A DNA stretch of 64,000 nucleotides. Source: Sanderia malayensis. Lineage: Eukaryota > Cnidaria > Scyphozoa > Semaeostomeae > Pelagiidae. A model generated the notes under the pieces. It was not told the DNA's origin and did not search any database. It saw nothing but the letters and a program-made list of their open reading frames with translations. The position numbers and the translations under genes are program-made. How positions within the stretch are numbered: position 1 is the stretch's first letter; each line of letters begins with the position of its first letter. This document shows, in pieces, positions 54,201-64,000 of the stretch. The stretch is taken from the NCBI GenBank assembly GCA_013076295.1, contig RQOL01000505.1:1-64000 (forward strand), given 5' to 3'.

Positions 54201-55499
54201 AAGTACACCTTTTTTACTTTCTCGCAGTGATACTGACATTCAGTCCCACAATTTGCCCATACGTCCACGTAAATACAGGTAAAACTGACTGATTAAAATG
54301 CACTCTTTTTACTTGTTTTAGTGATATTAACATTCATTCCAACAATCTACACATGAATCCAAGTTAATGCAGCTATAAAATACTGATTGGAATACAACTT
54401 TTTTACTTCTTTTCCGTTACATTAACATTCATTCCCAAAATTTAGACATAACTTCACGTTAATACAGCTAAAACTCACGGATTGAAACAAAACATTTTTA
54501 CTTCTTTTCCGCGATATTAACATTCATTCCCACAATTTACACATGAATCCACGTTAATACAGCTAAAGCTGACTGATTGAAATACCTCTTTTTGTACTTG
54601 TTTTCCGTGATATTGACATTGATTCCCACAATTTATACACGAATCCATGTTAAGACAAATAAAACTGACTGATTGGAATACACCATTTTTACTTTTTTTG
54701 TGATATTAACATTCGCTACGACAATTTGCACACGAATCCACGTTAATACAGATAAAGCTGACTGATTGAAATACACCTTTTTTACATTTATTCCGTCATA
54801 TTAACATTCGTTACCACAACTTACACAGATGTCCCCGTTAAAACAGGTAAAGCTGACTTATTTTAATGTAATGTTTTTGCTTTTTTCCTGATATTAACAT
54901 TCATGCCCACAATTTACACATGAATCCATGTGAATACAGAAAAAACTGTTGATTTGAAAAAACCATTTTTACTTTTTTTCCGTGATATTAACATTCGTTA
55001 CCACAATTTACGCATAAATCCACGTTAATACAGGTGAAACTGAATGTGCGAAATACACCTTTTTTACATTTATTCCGTCATATTAACATTCGTTACCACA
55101 ACTTACACAGATGTCCCCGTTAAAACAGGTAAAACTGACTTTTTTTAATGTAATATTTTTGCTTTCTTTCCTGATATTAACCTCCATTCCCAGAATTTAC
55201 ACATGCATCCACGTTAATACAGTTAAAAATACTGATTGAAAGACACCTTTTTTACTTTTTCATAGTGATATTGACATTCCTTCCCACAATTCAGACATAC
55301 GTCCAGGTTAATACACGTAAAGCTGACTGATTGAAATGCACCCTTTTTGTACTTGTTTTCCGTGATACTAACATTCATTCCCACAACTTATAAATGAATT
55401 CTCGTTAACACAGTTAAAGTTGACTGATTGAAATACACCTTTTTGTACTTCTTTTCGGTGATATTAACATTCATTCCCACAATTTACACATGAATCCAC
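51203..55499. repeat. Macro-unit segment X, copy 3 and following satellite
   Basis: Starts with the same half-monomer as after element B. It matches 30.4-33.5 kb at an offset of 21,244-21,246 bp, almost without length change, and matches the indel-rich copy 2 monomer for monomer. From about 54.9 kb it continues into monomers like those at 28.6-29.2 and 35.0-35.6 kb. No gene seen. Confidence 0.88.
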
Positions 55500-57590
55500 G
55501 TTAATACAGCTAAACAATACCGATTGAAATACACCTTTTTTACTTTTTCGCAGTGATATTGACATTCATTCCCACAATTTACCCATACGAAAAGGTTAAT
55601 ACATGTAAAATTGACTGATTGAAATGCACCCTTTTTACTTGTTTTTAGTGATATTAACCTTCATTCCCTCAATTTATACATGAATCCACGTTAATACAGC
55701 TATGAAATACTGATTGAAATACAACTTTTTTACTTCTTTTCCGTTAAATTAACTTTCATTCCCACAATTTATACATAATTTCACGTTATTACAGCTAAAA
55801 CTCACTGATTGAAACGAAACATTTTTACTTCTTTTCCGCGATACTAAGATTCATTCCCACAAATTACACACGAAACCGCGTTAATAAAGCTAAAACTGAC
55901 TGACTGAAATACACCTTTTCTACTTTTTCACAGTGATATTGACGTTCACTTCCACAATTTACACCTGCGCCCATGTTAATACAGTTAAAACTGACTCATT
56001 GAATTACACATTTTTTACTTTTTCACAGTGATATTGACATTCATTCCCACAATTTACCCATACGAAAAGGTCAATACATGTAAAATTGACTGATTGAAAT
56101 GCACCCTTTTTACTTGTTTTTAGTGATATTAACCTTCATTCCCTCAATTTATACATGAATCCACGTTAATACCGCTATGAAATACTGATTGAAATACAAC
56201 TTTTTTACTTCTTTTCCGCTATATTAACATTCATTCCCATATTTTATACATAATTTCACTTTATTACAGCTAAAACGCACTGATTGAAACGAAACATTTT
56301 TACTTCTTTTCCGCGATACTAAGATTCATTCCCACAAATTACACACGAAACCGCGTTAATACAGCTAAAACTGACTGACTGAAATACACCTTTTCTACTT
56401 TTTCACAGTGATATTAGCATTCCTTAATTCAACCCACACAATAGTCCCCGTTAAAACAGGTAAAACTGACTTATTCTAATGTAATGTTGTTGCTTCGTTT
56501 CCTGATATTAACATCCTTTCCCACAATCTACACAGGAATCCACGTTAATACAGCTAAAAAATACCGATTGAAATACACCTTTTTTACTTTTTCGCAGTGA
56601 TATTGACATTCATTCCCACAATTTACCCATACGAAAAGGTTAATACATGTAAAATTGACTGATTGAAATGCACCCTTTTTACTTTTTTTTAGTGATATTA
56701 ACCTTCATTCCCTCAATTTATACATGAATCCACGTTAATACAGCTATGAAATACTGATTGAAATACAACTTTTTTACTTCTTTTCCGTTATATTAACTTT
56801 CATTCCCACAATTTATACATAATTTCACGTTATTACAGCTAAAACTCACTGATTGAAACGAAACATTTTTACTTCTTTTCCGCGATACTAAGATTCATTC
56901 CCACAAATTACACACGAAACTGCGTTAATAAAGCTAAAAGTGACTGACTGAAATACACCTTTTCTACTTTTTCACAGTGATATTGACGTTCACTTCCACA
57001 ATTTACACCTGCGCCCATGTTAATACAGTTAAAACTGACTCATTGCATTACACATTTTTTACTTTTTCACAGTGATATTGACATTCATTCCCACAATTTA
57101 CCCATACGAAAAGGTCAATACATGTAAAATTGACTGATTGAAATGCACCCTTTTTACTTGTTTTTAGTGATATTAACCTTCATTCCCTCAATTTTTACAT
57201 GAATCCACGTTAATACCGCTATGAAATACTGATTGAAATACAACTTTTTTACTTCTTTTCCGCTATATTAACATTCATTCCCATATTATATACATAATTT
57301 CACTTTATTACAGCTAAAACGCACTGATTGAAACGAAACATTTTTACTTCTTTTCCGCGATACTAAGATTCATTCCCACAAATTACACACGAAACCGCGT
57401 TAATACAGCTAAAACTGACTGACTGAAATACACCTTTTCTACTTTTTCACAGTGATATTAGCATTCCTTAATTCAACCCACACAATAGTCCCCGTTAAAA
57501 CAGGTAAAACTGACTTCTTCTAATGTAATGTTGTTGCTTCGTTTCCTGATATTAACATCCTTTCCCACAATCTACACAGGAATCCACGTT
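55500..57590. repeat. 1,044-bp tandem satellite unit, two copies
   Basis: Eleven monomers beginning near AATACCGATTGAAATAC recur 1,044 bp later (55,521 and 56,565). Both copies end with CACAATCTACACAGG. A third, partial version begins near 58,837. This region corresponds to segment Y, but no Helitron-like insert is present here. Confidence 0.82.
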
Positions 57591-60500
57591 AATACAGCTA
57601 AAACTGACCAATTGAAATACACCTTTTCATACTTGTTTTCAGTGATATTAATATTCATTCCAAAATTTATACATGAATCCATGTGAAGACGGATAAAACT
57701 GACTGATTGGAAAACACCATTTTTACTTTTTCTTGTGATATTAACAATAATTACCACAATTTGCACATGAATCCACGTTAATACAGATAAGAAATACTGA
57801 TTGAAATACACCTTTTTTACTTTTTTGCAGTGATATTGACATTCATTCCCATAATTTACCCATACGTCAACGTTAATACATGTAAAACTGACGGATTAAA
57901 ATAAACCCTTTTTTGTTGTTTTCCGTGATATTAACAATAATCCACAATTTACACATGATTCCGAGGTAATACAGCTAGAACTGGCTGATTGAAATACACC
58001 TTTTTTACTTGTTTACAGTGATATTAACATTCATTCCCACAATTTACACATGAATCCATGTTAATACAGCTAAAAAATACAGATTGAAATACAACTTTTT
58101 TACTTCTTTTCCGTGATATTGACATTCATTACCACAATTTACACATGAATCCACGTTAATACAGCTAAAGCTGACTGATTGAAATACCTCTTTTTGTACT
58201 TGTTTTCCGTGATATTGACATTGATTCCCACAATTTATACATGAATCCATGTTAAGACAAATAAAACTGACTGATTGGAATACACCATTTTTACTTTTTT
58301 TGTGATATTAACATTCGCTACGACAATTTGCACACGAATCCACGTTAATACAGATAAAGCTGACTGATTTAAATACACCTTTTTTACATTTATTCCGTCA
58401 TATTAACATTCGTTACCACAACTTACACAGATGTCCCCGTTAAAACAGGTAAAGCTGACTTATTTTAATGTAATGTTTTTGCTTTTTTTCCTGATATTAA
58501 CATTCATGCCCACAATTTACACATGAATCCATGTGAATACAGAAAAAACTGTTGATTTGAAAAAACCATTTATACTTTTTTTCCGTGATATTAACATTCG
58601 TTACCACAATTTACGCATAAATCCACGTTAATACAGGTGAAACTGAATGTGCGAAATACACCTTTTTTACATTTATTCCGTCATATTAACATTCGTTACC
58701 ACAACTTACACAGATGTCCCCGTTAAAACAGGTAAAACTGACTTTTTTTAATGTAATATTTTTGCTTTTTTTCCTGATATTAACCTCCATTCCCAGAATT
58801 TACACATGAATCCACGTTAATACAGCTAAAAAATACCGATTGAAATACACCTTTTTTACTTTTTCGCAGTGATATTGACATTCATTCCCACAATTTACCC
58901 ATACGAAAAGGTTAATACATGTAAAATTGACTGATTGAAATGCACCCTTTTTACTTGTTTTTAGTGATATTAACCTTCATTCCCTCAATTTATACATGAA
59001 TCCACGTTAATACAGCTATGAAATACTGATTGAAATACAACTTTTTTACTTCTTTTCCGTTATATTAACTTTCATTCCCACAATTTATACATAATTTCAC
59101 GTTATTACAGCTAAAACTCACTGATTGAAACGAAACATTTTTACTTCTTTTCCGCGATACTAAGATTCATTCCCACAAATTACACACGAAACCGCGTTAA
59201 TAAAGCTAAAACTGACTGACTGAAATACACCTTTTCTACTTTTTCACAGTGATATTGACGTTCACTTCCACAATTTACACCTGCGCCCATGTTAATACAG
59301 TTAAAACTGACTCATTGCATTACACATTTTTTACTTTTTCACAGTGATATTGACATTCATTCCCACAATTTAGCCATACGTCCAGGTTAATACACGTAAA
59401 GCTGACTGATTGAAATGCACCCTTTTTACTTGTTTTTAGTGATATTAACCTTCATTCCCTCAATTTATACATGAATCCACGTTAATACCGCTATGAAATA
59501 CTGATTGAAATACAACTTTTTTACTTCTTTTCCGCTATATTAACATTCATTCCCATATTTTATACATAATTTCACTTTATTACAGCTAAAACGCACTGAT
59601 TGAAACGAAACATTTTTACTTCTTTTCCGCGATACTAAGATTCATTCCCACAAATTACACACGAAACCGCGTTAATACAGCTAAAACTGACTGACTGAAA
59701 TACACCTTTTCTACTTTTTCACAGTGATATTAGCATTCCTTAATTCAACCCACACAATAGTCCCCGTTAAAACAGGTAAAACTGACTTATTCTAATGTAA
59801 TGTTGTTGCTTCGTTTCCTGATATTAACATCCTTTCCCACAATCTACACAGGAATCCACGTTAATACAGCTAAAGCTGACTAATTGAAATACACCTTTTT
59901 TACTTGTTTTCAGTGATATTAACCTTCATTCCCACAACTTACACATGAATCCACGTTAATACAGCTATAAAAAACTGATTGAAAGACAGTTTTTTTACTT
60001 CTTTTCCCATATATTAACATTCATTCCCACAATTTACACATGATTCCGAGGTAATACAGCTAGAACTGGCTGATTGAAATACACCTTTTTTACTTGTTTA
60101 CAGTGATATTAACATTCATTCCCACATTTTACACATGAATCCATGTTAATACAGCTAAAAAATACAGATTGAAATACAACTTTTTTACTTCTTTTCCGTG
60201 ATATTTACATTCATTCCCACAATTTACACATGAATCCACGTTAATACAGCTAAAACCTACTGATTGAAATACACCTTTTTTACTTGTTTTCCGTGATATT
60301 GACATTGATTCCCACAATTGACATATACGTCAACGTTAAAACAGGTAAAACTGACAGACTGAGATACACCTTTTTTTACTTCTTTTCCGTGATATTGACA
60401 TTCATTACCACAACATATAAATGATTTGTCTTTAATACAGCTAAAACTGACCAATTGAAATACACCTTTTCATACTTGTTTTCAGTGATATTAATATTCA

Positions 60501-60700
60501 TTCCAAAATTTATACATGAATCCATGTTAAGACGGATAAAACTGACTGATTGGAAAACACCATTTTTACTTTTTCTTGTGATATTAACAATAATTACCAC
60601 AATTTGGACATGAATCCACGTTAATACAGATAAAGCTGACTGATTGAAATACATTTTTTTTGTCAGTGATTTTAACATTCATTCCCAGAAATTTACACAT
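57591..60700. repeat. Mosaic satellite of X- and Y-type monomers
   Basis: Short stretches matching segment X (57.6-57.8, 57.95-58.1, 60.0-60.7 kb) alternate with stretches matching Y (58.8-59.9 kb). Boundaries fall inside the conserved half of the monomer. This looks like repeated out-of-register exchange or gene conversion. No gene seen. Confidence 0.8.
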
Positions 60701-63700
60701 GAATCCACGTTAATACAGCTAAACCTGACTGATTATAATACACCTTTTTTACTTACTTTCCGTGATATTGACATTGATTCCCACAATTGACACATACGTC
60801 AACGTTAATAGAGGTAAAACTGACAGACTGAAATACACGTTTTTTTAATTCTTTTCCGTGATATTGACATTCATTCCCACAACATATAAATGGTTTGTCG
60901 TTAATACAGCTCAAGCTCACTGATTGAAATACGCCTTTTTTTACTTGTTTTCCGTGATATTGACATTGATTCCCACAATTGACACATACGTCAACGTTAA
61001 TACAGGTAAAACTGACCAATTGAAATACCCCTTTTCTTACTTTTTTTCAGTGATATTAATATTCATTCCCACAATTTTTACATGAATCCATTTTAAGACA
61101 GATAAAACTGACTGATTGGAATACACCATTTTTACTTTTTTTGCGATATTTACATTCGTTACCACAATTTGAACATGGATCCACGTTAATAAAGCTAAGA
61201 CTGGCTGATTGAAATACACCTTTTTTACTTGTTTTCAGTGATATTAACTGTCATTCCCACAATTTAAACATGAATCCAATTCAATACAGCTAATACTGAC
61301 TGATTGGAATACACCTCTTTTCTTGTTTTCAGTGATATAAACTTTCAGTCCCACAATTTACATATGAATCCATCTTAATACAGCGAAAACTGACTGATTG
61401 AAATACAAAATTTTTTCTTTTCTGTGATTTTAACATTCATTCCCAAAATTTACACATGAATCCACGTTAATACAGCTAAAAAAACTCATTGAAATACACC
61501 TTTTTTACTTTTTCGCAGTGATATTGACATTCATTCCCATAATTTACCCATACTTCAACGTTAATACATGTAAAACTGACTGATTGAATGGCACCCTTTT
61601 TACTTGTTTTTAGTGATATTAACTTTCATACCCTCAATTTACACATGAATCCACGTTAATACAGCTATAAAATACTGACTGGAATACAACTTTTTTAGTT
61701 CTTTTCCGTTATGTTAACATTCATTCCCACAATTTACACATAACTTCACTTTAATACAGCTAAAACTCACGGATTGAAACAAAACGTTTTTACTTCTTTT
61801 CCTCGATATTCACATTCATTCCCACAATTTACACATGAATCCACGTTAATACAGCTAAACCTGACTGATTGCAATTCACCTTTTTTACTTACTTTCCGTG
61901 ATATTGACATTGATTCCCACAATTGACACATACGTCAACGTTAATACAGGTAAAACTGACATACTGAAATACACCTTTTTTTAATTTTTTTCCGTGATAT
62001 TGACATTCATTCCCACAACTTATAAATGATTTGTCGTTAATACAGCTAAAGCTCACTGATTAAAATACGCCTTTTTTACTTGTTTTCCGTGATATTGACA
62101 TTGATTCCCACAATTGACACATACGTCAACGTTAATACAGGTAAAACTGACAGACTGAAATACACTTTTTCTTAATTCTTTTCCGTTATATTGACATTCA
62201 TTACCACGACGTATAAATGATTTGTCTTTAATACAGCTAAAACTGACCAATTGAAATACACCTTTTCTTGCTTTTTTAGTGATATTAATATTCATTCCCA
62301 CAATTTTTACATGAATCCATTTTAAGACAGATAAAACTGACTGATTGGAATACACCATTTTTACTTTTTTTTGCGATATTTACATTCGTTACCACACTTT
62401 GAACATAGATCCACGTTAATAAAGCTAAAACTGGCTGATTGAAATACACCTTTTTTACTTGTTTTCAGTGATATTAACTGTCATTCCCACAATTTAAACA
62501 TGAATCCACTCCAATACAGCTAATACTGACTGATTGGAATACACCTCTTTTCTTGTTTTCAGTGATATAAACTTTCATTCTCACAATCTACATATGAATC
62601 CATGTTAATACAGCGAAAACTGACTGATTGAAATACAAAATTTTTTTTCTTTTCTGTGATTTTAACATTCATTCCCAAAATTTACACATGAATTCACGTC
62701 AATACAGCTAAATCTTACTGATTGAAATGCACCTTTTTTACTTTTTTCCGTGATATTAACATTCGTTACCACACTTTACGCATGAATCCAGGTTAATACA
62801 GCCAAAACTCACTGATTGAAATACACTATTTTTAGTTGTTTTTAATGATATTAACGTTCATTCTCACAATTTACACATGAATCCCCGTTAATACAGCTAT
62901 ACAACACTGATTGAATTACAACTTGTTTGCTTCTTTTCCCTTATATTATCATTCATTCCCTCAAATTATATATCAATCCACGTTAATAAAGGGAAAACTT
63001 ACGGATTGAAACAAAACTTTTTTACTTCTTTTCAAAGATATTAGCATTCATTCCCACAATTTACACATGAATCAACGTTAATACATTTAAAACTGACTGA
63101 TTGAAATGCACCCTTTTTACTTGTTTTTAGTGATATTAACCTTCATAACCTCAATTTACACATGAATCCACGTTAATACAGCTATAAAATACTGATCGGA
63201 ATACAACTTTTTTACTTCTTTTCCGTCATATTAACATTCATTCCCACAATTTACACATAACTTCACGTTAATGCAGCTAACACTCACGGATTGACACAAA
63301 ACTTGTTTACTTCTTTTCCGCGATATTAACATTCATTCCCTCAATTTACACATGAAACCACGTTAATACAGCTATAAAGCACTGATTGAAATACAACTTT
63401 TATATTTCTATTCCGTTATATTAACATTCATTCCCACAATTTACATATGAATCCACGTTAATACAGCGAAAACTGACCGATTGAAATACAACACTTTTAC
63501 TTTTTTCGGTGATTTTAACATTCATTCCCACAATTTACACATGATTCCACGTTAATACAGCTATAAAACACTGATTGAAATACTCCTTTTTTACTTGTTT
63601 TCAGTGATATTAACCTTCATTATCAGAATTTACACATGATTTCACGTTAATACAGCTATTAAACACTGATTGAAATACACCTTTTTTATTTGTTTTCAGG

Positions 63701-64000
63701 GATATCAACTTTCGTTCCCATAATTTACCCATACGTCAACGTTAATACATGTAAAACTGACTGATTGAAATGCACCCTTATTACTTGTTTTTAATGATAT
63801 TAACCTTCATACCCTCAATTTACACACGAATCCAAGTTAATACAGCTATAAAATATTGATTGGAATACAACTTTTTTACTTCTTTTCCGTTATATTAACA
63901 TTCATTCCCAAAATGTAGACATAATTTCACGTTAATACAGCTAAAACTCACGGATTGAAACAAAACTTTTTTACTTCTTTTCCGCGATATTAACATTAAT
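60701..64000. repeat. 95-bp satellite related to the 23-26 kb block, runs off the end
   Basis: Monomer order returns to that of 23.0-26.0 kb. For example, 63,828 matches 25,781 at an offset of 38,047 bp. The TTGAC/GTCAA class is frequent again. The array continues beyond the window, so its full length is unknown. Confidence 0.88.

Noticed and set aside
1227..64000. Hammerhead ribozyme core in the satellite (CTGACTGATTGAAA resembles CTGANGA ... GAAA)
   Set aside because: The strict CTGANGA core is not present in the monomers examined (an extra T or G breaks it), and the stems needed around it are absent.
1227..64000. CENP-B box (TTCG....A..CGGG) as evidence for a centromere
   Set aside because: No monomer class I read contains it; variants with ATTCGTTACC lack the A..CGGG part.

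Overview
The window looks like a non-coding, repeat-dominated piece of a eukaryotic, probably animal, genome. It has no long ORF, no operon and no rRNA or tRNA gene. About 58 kb of the 64 kb is one tandem satellite with a monomer near 95 bp (roughly 610 copies). It is AT-rich and all in one orientation. A marine invertebrate such as a cnidarian is my guess from the style of the repeats, not something the sequence proves.

Layout. 1-1226 is the only non-satellite flank; it holds an ATC/ATT microsatellite, GCGCATGCGC-type motifs and no gene I can support. The satellite starts at about 1227 inside a monomer and runs past the right end. It is built from nested block duplications: 1.43 kb and 5.12 kb blocks before 13.9 kb, a clean head-to-tail 3,234-bp pair at 13,877-20,344, and a macro-unit of about 8.7 kb in 30-55 kb. 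A 64-bp (AAT)n-linked insert occurs twice (6070, 9277) because its host block was duplicated.

Three GC-richer inserts interrupt the array: A at 36,917-37,924, B at 40,749-42,520 and C at 49,430-51,202. Read on the minus strand, B and C start with TC, end with CTAG and sit between a host A and T, as a Helitron rolling-circle transposon does. They encode no Rep/helicase, so I call them a non-autonomous Helitron-like element. On the plus strand it holds 87/88-bp and 114-bp minisatellites full of short hairpins, then about 760 bp of gene-like DNA (Kozak ATG, CCAAT box, CACGTG E-boxes, AATAAA) that may be a captured gene fragment. All three copies share one insertion site, so the element inserted once and was then copied as satellite. 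Copy A is cut off exactly at a 3.83-kb duplication junction.

Most interesting points: (1) the common monomer carries a two-part foldback, TATTAAC + ATTCAT against ATGAAT + GTTAATA; (2) both unrelated inserts lie in the same ATGAAT box of that foldback; (3) the Helitron-like element has become part of a satellite higher-order unit; (4) the middle macro-copy (about 42.6-49.4 kb) has many single-base indels absent from its sister copies, which suggests a poorly polished assembly stretch.
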